In this document: one piece after another, positions 52,492-60,570 of the stretch
Layout: each line of letters opens with the position of its first letter
How positions within the stretch are numbered: the stretch's first letter is position 1
Source of the DNA: Rubricoccus marinus
Lineage (GTDB): Bacteria > Bacteroidota > Rhodothermia > Rhodothermales > Rubricoccaceae
DNA: 64,000 nucleotides
Direction of reading: 5' to 3'
NCBI RefSeq assembly: GCF_002257665.1
Contig: NZ_MQWB01000001.1
Coordinates: forward strand, 742,502-806,501
The notes under the pieces: generated by a model
Told to the model about the DNA's origin: nothing
Databases searched by the model: none
What the model saw: the letters and a program-made list of their open reading frames with translations, nothing else
Position numbers and translations under genes: made by a program

Positions 52492-55245
52492 ATGCCCCGA
52501 TACCTCCTTGCGCCACTGGCGCTACTCTTCGCTTTCGCCGTCACGCCAGAGGCTCAGACAAATGTGGTTTCGGCAGAGATCGCCCAGGCATTTCAGGCCA
52601 GGGGCGAGGCTCGTGTGGTCATCATGTTGGAGTCGCCAGCCGTCAAGCGCGTTGACCTCACGGATCTTGCCGCCGTGAAGCGTGAGGTTGACGCCGTGCA
52701 AGAGAGCGTCCTCGCAACTCTCGGCGCCAGCAGCTATGTCACTCACCACCAGTACGAGACGGTCCCCGCGCTCGTGCTCACCCTGACCTCAAAGAAAGCC
52801 CTTGACCAGTTGCTGGCACACCCACACGTGCGCAAGGTCGACCTGGATGTGGGCGGTTCGGGAGGCCTTGACGACAGCGTCGCGCTCATCCGCGCCGACG
52901 AGCGCCAGACGAAGGGCAACAGCGGCAGTGGCATCGTCGTGGCGGTTATCGATAGTGGCATCGACACCGACCACGCGGACTTCTCAGGGCGCATTGCGCA
53001 CCAAGAGTGCTTTCTAGATACCGACGGCACCATCAACGGGGTGGGACAGTGCCCCGACGGCAGTGACCGGCAGACGGGTGCGGGTTCAGCCGAAGACGAC
53101 CACGGTCACGGGACGCACGTGGCAGGTATCGTGGCCTCTGGCGGGACGGTTTCCTCTGTGGGCGTGGCTCCCGGAGCGGACATTGTGGCCATCAAGGTCC
53201 TCAACAGCAACAACAGCTTTTTCTACTTCTCCGAAATCGTGGCGGCTCTCGATTTTGTGAGCGCGAACCCAGCGCTGGGTGTTCAGGTCATCAACATGAG
53301 CCTGGGAACGAACGCGCAGTACGCAGGCGATTGTGACGACGCAGCGGCCTTTACCATGGCAGGCGCAGCGGCCATCAACTCGCTCCGCGCCAATGGCGTG
53401 ATTGCGATGGCGAGTGCCGGAAACAATGGGTCCGGAACGACGATGGGAGCACCGGCCTGCATCAGCAACGTGATCTCGGTTGGGGCGACGGACGACAACG
53501 ACAGTGTCACCGGCTTCTCGCAGAGCAACTCGACGACCGATGTCTTTGCCCCGGGCAACGCCATCGTTGCTCCGTGGTTCGATGGTGCAACGGCGGTGCT
53601 CTCTGGTACCAGCATGGCAAGCCCGCACGTGGCGGGCTGCGCGGCTCTGCTTATCGAGTCTGGTGATGCCACGACGCCCGATGCCATTGAGGCTTTCCTT
53701 GAGGCCTCGCCGGTCCTCGTGACAGACGTTACCAATGGACTCTCTTTCCCCCGTCTGGACTGCGCGCCCACATTAACAGCCACGCTGACGGGCGTGCGCG
53801 ATTACCGCGTGCTTGCGCTCCCCACCGGCGGCACCTACGACGACCTCCTCGGCCCGCTCTGGACGCAAGGTTTCCAGAACTCAGACGACGCCTCTGGCGG
53901 CTGTTCCGCCTACAGCTACGACGAGACCGCCGCGAGCTTCGAGGGCGGATATACGTGCCTCACCGACCAGGGCGCTACGTTCGCCAGAGGCCGCGGTGCC
54001 TACGTCTACGTTTATGCCGACGATGACCTCGACGCCTCTGGCGTGCAGGGCGGCTTCCCCAAAACGCTGAGCGTGCCCGATCCCGGGTTCACGAATAGTG
54101 GCGCCCCGTTCACCTTTGCGCCGACGTACACCAACAACCTCGGCGTGCCCAGCTACCAGGAAGGTTGGAATCTCCTCGGTAACCCGCTCACGGCCGGCAT
54201 GGACTGGGACGAGACGATCCGTGGCGGCGGTCTCACGCCGACGATCTACGTCCTCGACCCGAACTACTTCGGCGGCGACTACCGGACGTGGACGGCTGGA
54301 ATTGGCGGGGACCTGCCCGGAGGCGTCGTTCCGGCGTTCCAGGGCTTTTTTGCCAAGGCCGTCGCTGCGTCTCCAACGCTGGAAGCGCCTCTGGCGTCGG
54401 TCGTGGACCCCGGGCCGGGTGTATACGGCAAGACGGAACGGACACCGCTGCGCCTAGAGCTCTCGACCGCTGCCGGTCCGGTTTCCGCCGCGTTCGTAGC
54501 CGTGGCGCCAGAGGCCGCGCTGGGTGAGGACGTACTAGACGCCTACCGTCTCACGCCAGCGGCCTACCCGCGCACGGTGCTCAGCACGAGCAGCATCGGC
54601 GCAGAGCCCGTGCCTCTGGCGCTGAACGCGCTGCCGCAAGAGGCCTCTGGCGAGATGGAGGTTCCGCTGACGGTCGCCGCTGAAGGCCACACCGCCGGGC
54701 CTCTGGCGCTGAGCCTCGCGTGGAGCGGCGCGCTCCCCGAGGGGTGGACGGCCACGCTCGTGGACCGCACGCTCGGTACCGCGACGCCTCTGGCGGAGAG
54801 CGGTACCTACGCCTTCACGCTCGACGTGAGCGAGACCGCTAAGCGCTCCGCCGCACTCGGCCTCGACCTGATGTCGTTCACGGCGCCAGAGGCCAAGACC
54901 GGCGGCACGGCAGACTCCGGTGATCGCTTCGTGCTCCGCATCGCGCCCGCAAGCGCCGTGAGCACAGACGCGACGCCAGAGGCCGGGTTCGCGCTCGGTG
55001 CTCCGTCGCCCAACCCCGCGCGGGGCATGATCCGCGTGCCGTACGCGCTCGCGTCCTCTGGCGAGGCGGAGGTCTCAGTAGTGGACGCACTCGGCCGCGA
55101 GGTGGCCGTCCTGGCCTCTGGCGCGCACAGCGCGGGAAGCCACGAGGCGGCGCTGGACGCGAGCACACTCGCGCCGGGCGTGTACGTCGTGCGGCTGAGC
55201 ACGCCGGAGGCGTCGGCCGTCCGCCGCGTCACCGTCGTGCGGTAA
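52492..55245 (+). CDS. Subtilisin-like serine protease with T9SS sorting domain
   Basis: The protein has 917 residues from ATG 52492 (MPRYLLAPLALLFAFAVTPE, signal peptide). An inhibitor-I9-like propeptide spans about 30-120 (VVIMLESPAVKRVD, then VPALVLTLTSKKALDQLL). The S8 domain has the Asp in AVIDSGIDTDHADF, His in DDHGHGTHVAGIVA, Asn in ASAGNNGSG and the Ser in SGTSMASPHVAG. The shared module follows at about 430-640 (ASGVQGGFPKTLSVPD, SYQEGWNLLGNPLTAGMDWD, LDPNYFGGDYRTWTAG), then beta domains and a type A sorting domain (PNPARGMIRVPYAL, LAPGVYVVRLSTPEAS). It is an exported extracellular protease; its substrate is unknown. Confidence 0.94.
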   Translation: MPRYLLAPLALLFAFAVTPEAQTNVVSAEIAQAFQARGEARVVIMLESPAVKRVDLTDLAAVKREVDAVQESVLATLGASSYVTHHQYETVPALVLTLTSKKALDQLLAHPHVRKVDLDVGGSGGLDDSVALIRADERQTKGNSGSGIVVAVIDSGIDTDHADFSGRIAHQECFLDTDGTINGVGQCPDGSDRQTGAGSAEDDHGHGTHVAGIVASGGTVSSVGVAPGADIVAIKVLNSNNSFFYFSEIVAALDFVSANPALGVQVINMSLGTNAQYAGDCDDAAAFTMAGAAAINSLRANGVIAMASAGNNGSGTTMGAPACISNVISVGATDDNDSVTGFSQSNSTTDVFAPGNAIVAPWFDGATAVLSGTSMASPHVAGCAALLIESGDATTPDAIEAFLEASPVLVTDVTNGLSFPRLDCAPTLTATLTGVRDYRVLALPTGGTYDDLLGPLWTQGFQNSDDASGGCSAYSYDETAASFEGGYTCLTDQGATFARGRGAYVYVYADDDLDASGVQGGFPKTLSVPDPGFTNSGAPFTFAPTYTNNLGVPSYQEGWNLLGNPLTAGMDWDETIRGGGLTPTIYVLDPNYFGGDYRTWTAGIGGDLPGGVVPAFQGFFAKAVAASPTLEAPLASVVDPGPGVYGKTERTPLRLELSTAAGPVSAAFVAVAPEAALGEDVLDAYRLTPAAYPRTVLSTSSIGAEPVPLALNALPQEASGEMEVPLTVAAEGHTAGPLALSLAWSGALPEGWTATLVDRTLGTATPLAESGTYAFTLDVSETAKRSAALGLDLMSFTAPEAKTGGTADSGDRFVLRIAPASAVSTDATPEAGFALGAPSPNPARGMIRVPYALASSGEAEVSVVDALGREVAVLASGAHSAGSHEAALDASTLAPGVYVVRLSTPEASAVRRVTVVR

Positions 55246-55289
55246 CCTGTTCGCCTGAGGTCCTGTCGTGGGAGCCTCTGACGATTCTC

Positions 55290-55318
55290 GCGCCCCGTCG
55301 GCTCTGCTGACGGGGCGC
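55290..55318 (+). terminator. Hairpin after the subtilase gene
   Basis: GCGCCCCGTC and GACGGGGCGC form a 10-bp stem 45 bases after the subtilase stop, without a clean T-tract. The preceding bases (GTGGGAGCCTCTGACGATTC) match the sequence before the 57503 hairpin, so the two descend from one repeated 3' region. Confidence 0.65.
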
Positions 55319-55341
55319 GCTGCGTTGGGCGCCAGAGGCCG

Positions 55342-56409
55342 CTACAACGGGCGGATCGCGCGGCCGACCTCGACGCGGGGGACGCCCAGCCGCTCCAGCA
55401 CGGCCTCGACGTGGTGCCGCGCCGTGTGCACGCTAATGGCGAGCGCGGCGGCGATCTCGCGGTTGGTCCAGCGCTCCGCCAGCAGCACGGCGACCTCGGC
55501 CTGGCGTGGCGTGAGGCCGAGGCGGGCGGCGGCCTCTGGCGCCAGAGGCCCGCTCCGGCGCTCGCGGCGCTCCGAGACCGCGACGACGCAGTACGCGTCG
55601 CGCCCGTCGTGGACCTCGGTGGCCGAGAGGGCATATGTGGCCGCTGAGCCGTCGAGCGCGGCGCGCGGCGTGGGCGCCTCGCTCCAGAACGAGAGGGCGA
55701 GCCGGCTCGCGAGGGCGAGGAGCGCCTCGCGCTTGGGCTCGCGCGAGCACAAGGCGACAAGGCCCGGCGTGCGATGGACGATGCGGCCTGCGCGATCGGC
55801 GACGAGGCAGGCGAGGCCAGTTGCGTCCAGCGTGGCGCAGAGGCGAGAGCGCGTGCTTCGCATCGCCGTGCACGCGTCGATCCCGGCCGTGAGCGCGGGG
55901 TAGAGAAGGTGTCCGAGTTGGCGCTGCTTCTCCGCGACCGACCGGCCGCGCTCGGTCACGCTGAGCGTGAGCTGAACCACGTCGGCGAGGGCGCGGGGGC
56001 GCGAGACGAGCGGGACGATAAACGAGAGGGCGTCGTACGAGCGGATCGAGGGGAGGAAGTCCTGCGTGTACGCGGTCCGCGCGAGGCGCTCGTAGGCGGG
56101 TCCGTAGATCTCGCGGCGGGTGCAGACGCCCAGGTGGAGGCCTCTGGCGAGAACGCCGCACCTCTCCAGAAGCGGGAAGAACTGCGCGTAGGCGGCCAAC
56201 CGGCTGGGATCGACGCCGTCCGTGGACGCTTCCAGGCCCCGCTCGTCGGCCATGGTGAGCACACCGGAGCCCAGGCCCGTCGCGCTGCGCGCGTGCTCGG
56301 TGGCGAGGCCGCGCCACTCCTCTTCGGAGGCGCACGCCAGAGGCGAGGCGAGAACGCGGATGGCGTCGGCCACGCGGCGCTGCTCGGCGGAGGTGAGAGA
56401 AAGAGCCAC
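55342..56409 (-). CDS. LuxR-type transcriptional regulator with PAS-like region
   Basis: The protein has 355 residues with a GTG start at 56409 (MALSLTSAEQRRVADAIRVL). The long middle part includes DATGLACLVADRAGRIVHRT, a PAS-like strand, helix and strand pattern. The C-terminal HTH (ARLGLTPRQAEVAVLLAERW, TNREIAAALAISVHTARHHV, EAVLERLGV) is typical LuxR/FixJ DNA-binding. There is no receiver domain, so its signal is probably sensed by the N-terminal or PAS region. The linker SERRERRSGPLAPEAAA carries a motif palindrome at 55532-55549. It lies 12 bases after the alpha/beta hydrolase gene, which may be its operon partner. Confidence 0.85.
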   Translation of the reverse strand: MALSLTSAEQRRVADAIRVLASPLACASEEEWRGLATEHARSATGLGSGVLTMADERGLEASTDGVDPSRLAAYAQFFPLLERCGVLARGLHLGVCTRREIYGPAYERLARTAYTQDFLPSIRSYDALSFIVPLVSRPRALADVVQLTLSVTERGRSVAEKQRQLGHLLYPALTAGIDACTAMRSTRSRLCATLDATGLACLVADRAGRIVHRTPGLVALCSREPKREALLALASRLALSFWSEAPTPRAALDGSAATYALSATEVHDGRDAYCVVAVSERRERRSGPLAPEAAARLGLTPRQAEVAVLLAERWTNREIAAALAISVHTARHHVEAVLERLGVPRVEVGRAIRPL

Positions 56410-56420
56410 AGGCGAACGGT

Positions 56421-57266
56421 TTAGTCGGCAGCGCCAGAGGCTTGGCGCTCCAGCCACTCGCCGGCGACGCGCACGAACGCCTCGGGCTCTTCCAGGAACG
56501 GGAGGTGTCCGCTGTGCTCGAACACGTGGCCCTCCGCCAGAGGCAGACCTGCCAGGAAGTCGGCGTGGGCGTCGGCGGGCGCGGCGACCCAATCGTGGCG
56601 CCCGGAGAGAACGAGCGTGGGCGCGGCGATCTCCGCAAGCCTCTGGCGGGCGTCGTAATCGCCGAGGAGTTCGTAGAACGAGCGCCGGCACGGAGCGGCG
56701 CGGAAGCGGATGCCCGCGGCGTAGGCCGCGAAGTCGTGCGCGTCGGGAGCGTGCGCGTAGAGCGGGAGCAGCGCTGGCATCAACGCCGCGAACTCAGCGT
56801 CGGAGGTGGGGGGCGCGGAAAGGACGGCGTTCAACGCGGCGCGCACATCTGCAGAGAGATCCCGCGCCTGCGCGCGCTCGACCGCTGCGGGGATGTGGGC
56901 CGCCGCGCTCGGCGTGGCGCACAGGATGAGGCCCGCTACGCGCTCGGGGTAGGCCAGCGCCGCCTCTAGCGCGATGATGCCGCCGTAGGAATGCCCGAAC
57001 AAAATCACCCGCTCGTGCCCGCCACGAGCCTCGTCCAACCTCTGGCGCACGTCCTCGACGCCAGCGGCCCACGTGCCGTGCGCAACGGTGCTCCAGTCGT
57101 CGGGGTCGGGGGCGCTGCCGCATCCCAGCAGGTCCACATACGTGAGCCGCGCGTGCTCCGCCAGAGGGTCCAGCCAGGGGCGGAGGGCGGCGCTATCCCA
57201 GCCGAGGCCGCCGTGGAGCGCGAGCAGAGCGGGGCCGGCGGTGCCTATGGAGTGGGTAGCGAGCAG
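56421..57266 (-). CDS. Alpha/beta-fold hydrolase (prolyl-aminopeptidase-like), start uncertain
   Basis: The core hydrolase pattern is complete only if translation begins upstream of the GTG at 57137: from about 57225 the same frame encodes ALLALHGGLGWDSAALRPWL, the oxyanion HGG loop and first helices. The nucleophile is in VILFGHSYGGIIALEAAL, the Asp in VLSGRHDWVAAP and the His in FEHSGHLPFLEEPEAF. No ATG, GTG or TTG lies in the frame between 57137 and the stop codon at 57294-57296, so I tentatively used a CTG at 57266. A non-standard start, or a small sequence error or mutation upstream, are the alternatives. The substrate is unknown. Confidence 0.75.
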   Translation of the reverse strand: MLATHSIGTAGPALLALHGGLGWDSAALRPWLDPLAEHARLTYVDLLGCGSAPDPDDWSTVAHGTWAAGVEDVRQRLDEARGGHERVILFGHSYGGIIALEAALAYPERVAGLILCATPSAAAHIPAAVERAQARDLSADVRAALNAVLSAPPTSDAEFAALMPALLPLYAHAPDAHDFAAYAAGIRFRAAPCRRSFYELLGDYDARQRLAEIAAPTLVLSGRHDWVAAPADAHADFLAGLPLAEGHVFEHSGHLPFLEEPEAFVRVAGEWLERQASGAAD

Positions 57267-57502
57267 GAGTTTGTGGGGAAAGCGTGGGGGAAACTAGGGC
57301 CTGGCGCGCAAACGGCAGGCTGACGGAGGCTGGGCAAAATGGGCAGTCTGTGCCCATGTGCGGGGAGGGGCGTCGCGCGTAGGCTACGAGTGCGGCATCT
57401 GACGGCCTCTGGCGCGAGCCGCGGCGTCGTCAGAGTGGTGATAGGCCGTGTGAAGCACAACGACTCGCCAGAGGCCCTGTGGTGGGAGTCTCTGGCGAAC
57501 CA

Positions 57503-57532
57503 GCGCCCCGTCGGCCTCGGCTGGCGGGGCGC
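57503..57532. repeat. Third copy of the T9SS-gene terminator hairpin
   Basis: GCGCCCCG and CGGGGCGC enclose a 14-base loop. It is like those at 52327 and 55290 and lies beside the decayed T9SS tail at 57547, pointing to a vanished third cargo gene. Confidence 0.65.
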
Positions 57533-57546
57533 TTGCTGTCGCGTCA

Positions 57547-57656
57547 GAGGCCTCGGGCAGGTTCTGTACGCGCTCTCGGCCTCTGGCGCTCGCGCCGCGG
57601 GCTTGTCCGTCGCAACGCTGGAGGCGTCGGTCGGACACCGCATTACCGTCGTGCGG
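57547..57656 (+). pseudogene. Remnant of a T9SS sorting-domain C-terminus
   Basis: This stretch encodes RGLGQVLYALSASG, then LSVATLEASVGHRITVVR. It matches the sorting domains of the two T9SS cargo genes (RGLVRVPYTLSASG at 52.1 kb and SVQRITVVR at the end), but the middle of the domain has been lost. Bases 57549-57589 are nearly identical to those around 52080. No start, body or stop survives. With the hairpin at 57503 it shows that a third, tandem cargo gene was deleted here. The rest of the gap 57300-57642 holds motif copies and no gene. Confidence 0.75.
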
Positions 57657-60096
57657 GGAGGATCTGCTGCGCCCGGCGGGCGGCCTCTGGCGGGCGGCCG
57701 CCCGTGGCTGCAGCGAGGTGGCGCCGGGCGCGGTCGGCCGCAGCGGTATCGCCGTGCGCCTCCGCGATGGCGAGGGCGGCTCTCGCATCTCGCTCCGCTT
57801 GCGCGAACGCGCCGAACCCGAGGCCCGCCTCCGCCTTGAGCGCGTACCACTCCCCGAGGTCCGGGTGATCCGCAGGCATGCGCCTTTCCGCGACCGCGAC
57901 GGCGGACGCGAACGTGGACGCGGCGCGGCGGTACTGGCCCGCGTAAAGCCGCGCCTCACCGAGGTACGCGATCGGGTAGATAACGTGATCAGCCCCGTAC
58001 CTCTCCGTGTCGAACGCGATGGCCTCTTGGAGAAGGACCTCCGCCTCCGTGATCTGGCCAAGGTGGCCTCTGGCGCGGCCGAGCGCCATGAGTGCGCGCG
58101 TGGCGCGGCTGTTACGCCGGCCGGCTTCGGCTACCGCAACTCCCAGAGAGGTTTCAAGTGGCTCGATGGACTCTTCCACCCGACCCGCAAGGAAGAGCGC
58201 CTCGCCGAGCCGCGACCACGCTCGCTCTTGCCGCGCGCCGCTGGCTCCGGGACGGAGCATCGTTAAGGTCCGCTCCGCGGTGGCGATGGCCTTTTCGTGC
58301 TCGCCGAGATCGGAATACGCGCGTGAGATCCAGTGCAGGCCGATAAACTCGTATTCCGAGTCCTCGCCGCGGTGATCGCGGTAGAGGCGCTGACCGAGCG
58401 ATAGAACGCTCTCAAAATCAGCCATCGCGTCCCGGGTCGAGGCCAGGCGACGACGGACGCCAGAGGCCTCTTCGCCAGTCGCATCGCTACCGAGAAGCCC
58501 GAGCGACACGGTAAGGAGGGAATCCGCCGTCTGCGGCTCGCCGATCTGGATGTAGGTCTCCGCCAGCACACGGTTGAGGTACGCCCGGAGCGCAGGGGCC
58601 TCCACGCGGCCGACGCGCGCAACGCCTTCGGCGAGCGCCTCTCGCGTCGTAAACTCGCGGCCCTCGGCGTAGTCCGGGCTCGCGGTCTGGAACATTCCGG
58701 CCAGGAGGTTCGCGGCTTCGGTGGCGCGTTGTGCGGAGCGTTCCGCTTCTGAACGGGCGGTCTCGGCAACGGCCACCGCCTCGCGTTCGTTCGCGAGCGA
58801 GACGAGGGAGAATGCGAGTCCGAGCACGAGCGCCAGAAGCGCAACGGCGCTCGCTCCGACCGCCGCCCGGTGCCGCTTCGCAAAGCGGCCGAACACGTAC
58901 GCCACCGAGTCCGGCCGGGCCTTTACGGGCCGTCCCGTGAGGTAGCGGTCCAAGTCGTCTGCGAGGTCCGCCGCCGTGCTGTAGCGCCGAGCGGGATTGA
59001 GGTGGAGCGCCTTGAGACAGATCGTGTCGAGGTCCCCGCGGAGCGTGCGGGCGTTTAGAGCCTGCGGCGAAGTCTCTGACGGGGCGCTCCCGTCGCCAGA
59101 GGCGCGCCGTGGGTGGGACGCCGGGACGAGCCTGGACGGGCGCACGGGCTCCACCGTCGGGGCGCCAGAGGCTAGGGTGTCCTCATGCGGCCGTGCGCCC
59201 GTCAGGATCTCGTAGAGCAACGCGCCCAGGCCGTACACGTCGGCCGAGGTCGTCACCGCAGCCGAGGCGTCGTACAGCTCTGGCGCGGCGTAGGCAGGCG
59301 TGAGCACCCGCAGACCCGTCCGCGTCAACGGGTACGTGTCTCCGCCAGAGGCCGCGTTTGCGCCCTCTTCTAAGAGCTTCGCGATGCCGAAGTCCAGCAC
59401 GACGGGCCGGGCCTCTGGCGAGCCGTCCGGGCCGTCGCGCTCGGTGACGAGCACGTTCGACGGCTTGAGGTCGCGGTGGACGACGAAGCGGCGGTGCGCG
59501 TGGTCCACCGCGCGGGCGACGGCGGCAATGAGGCGGACCCGGGCCTGCACGTCCAGGCCTCTGGCGTGGGCCCAGGCCGTGATGGGCGCGCCGTCTACGA
59601 ACTCGGTGACGAGGTAGGGCACGCCGTCCTCGGTCTCGCCGCCGTCGATGAGCCGCGCGATGCCGGGGTGGTCCAGTGCAGCCAGGAGGACGCGCTCACG
59701 TCGGAGGCGGGCGGCGACGTCGGAGCCGGCGAGGGCGAGTGTCGTGCGGACGACCTTGAGCGCGACGGTCTGTTCGAAGGCGCCATCGGCGCGGTGGGCG
59801 CGGTAGACGCGGCCCATCCCGCCCTCGCCGACGAGCGCGCTGATACGGTACGGGCCGACGCGCGCGCCCTCATGCACGCTCGCGCTCGCATCCTCTGGCG
59901 CCAGAAGCTCGACGAGGGCGCCGGGGTTGTCCAAAATCGGATGGTCCGCCAGGGCTGCGTCGAGGAGCGGTCCGAGCTGCTTGCAAAGAGCGGGCGGGAG
60001 CGCTGCGAGGTACGCCGCGCGATCTTCTGCGCCGAGTTCGAGCGCGGCTTTCAGCGCCGCGTCGAGTTCGGCCCACGTCGGGGGAGTGAGGGTCAC
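57643..60096 (-). CDS. Transmembrane Ser/Thr protein kinase with TPR region (second)
   Basis: The protein has 817 residues from ATG 60096 (MTLTPPTWAELDAALKAALE). The kinase domain at about 85-370 has GEGGMGRVYRAHRADG, the VALKVVR lysine, FVVHRDLKPSNVLV, LDFGIAKLL and YAAPELYD. Motif-coded inserts lie in the C-lobe (RRASGDGSAPSETSPQ). A membrane helix near 415 (AVGASAVALLALVLGLAFSL) is followed by TPR repeats up to about 790. The architecture repeats that of the kinase at 15417, with about 120 more residues. It is divergent from the propeller sensor at 60571. Signal and substrates unknown. Confidence 0.92.
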   Translation of the reverse strand: MTLTPPTWAELDAALKAALELGAEDRAAYLAALPPALCKQLGPLLDAALADHPILDNPGALVELLAPEDASASVHEGARVGPYRISALVGEGGMGRVYRAHRADGAFEQTVALKVVRTTLALAGSDVAARLRRERVLLAALDHPGIARLIDGGETEDGVPYLVTEFVDGAPITAWAHARGLDVQARVRLIAAVARAVDHAHRRFVVHRDLKPSNVLVTERDGPDGSPEARPVVLDFGIAKLLEEGANAASGGDTYPLTRTGLRVLTPAYAAPELYDASAAVTTSADVYGLGALLYEILTGARPHEDTLASGAPTVEPVRPSRLVPASHPRRASGDGSAPSETSPQALNARTLRGDLDTICLKALHLNPARRYSTAADLADDLDRYLTGRPVKARPDSVAYVFGRFAKRHRAAVGASAVALLALVLGLAFSLVSLANEREAVAVAETARSEAERSAQRATEAANLLAGMFQTASPDYAEGREFTTREALAEGVARVGRVEAPALRAYLNRVLAETYIQIGEPQTADSLLTVSLGLLGSDATGEEASGVRRRLASTRDAMADFESVLSLGQRLYRDHRGEDSEYEFIGLHWISRAYSDLGEHEKAIATAERTLTMLRPGASGARQERAWSRLGEALFLAGRVEESIEPLETSLGVAVAEAGRRNSRATRALMALGRARGHLGQITEAEVLLQEAIAFDTERYGADHVIYPIAYLGEARLYAGQYRRAASTFASAVAVAERRMPADHPDLGEWYALKAEAGLGFGAFAQAERDARAALAIAEAHGDTAAADRARRHLAAATGGRPPEAARRAQQILPARR

Positions 60097-60570
60097 GGCG
60101 CTTCGTCCAGCGGCGAGAAGGGGTGGAGGGAGACGCGCGAGCTCATCCGCCGGTCATGAGAAACGTGGGTGCAGAGGGGACGGAATATCAGACGTTTGCG
60201 CACCAGAGGCCGCGAGGGCGCGCGGCCGTTCGAGTCCGAACCCTCCACCCGCACGGCCTGGAAAGATTGGCAGCGTTCGTAGCGCCGTAGTAGGCCAACT
60301 CGTGCCGTGGTTGCGAAGCGCGGTTTGTGGCGGAAACCCCTCAACATACATCGCACAGTTTCCGATAGGACAGCGAAACGATCGGGCGGAGCTCGCGCGT
60401 GACTTCTGGCGCGCGCCTCGTCCTCGGGCACAGCCTCTGGCGTCGAAGCCAGATGTGTGGACATAGATGCCCACGTCTGCCGAGCAGGAGGGTAACGCCC
60501 TGCTTCGTAGCAGCCTGTGGCGAAAGCGGAGGCCGGCGGGCTACATTTTTCAAACCCTTCCCACCACGCC
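60097..60570. other. Divergent regulatory region between the kinase and the propeller sensor
   Basis: No gene is seen in these 474 bases; short frames on both strands lack homology-like features. A TACATTTTT stretch at 60542-60550, resembling the Bacteroidota -7 element (TAnnTTTG), lies about 22 bases before the GTG start of the sensor and is a weak promoter candidate. Only a few single motif copies or variants occur. The promoter of the kinase should also lie here. Confidence 0.5.
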
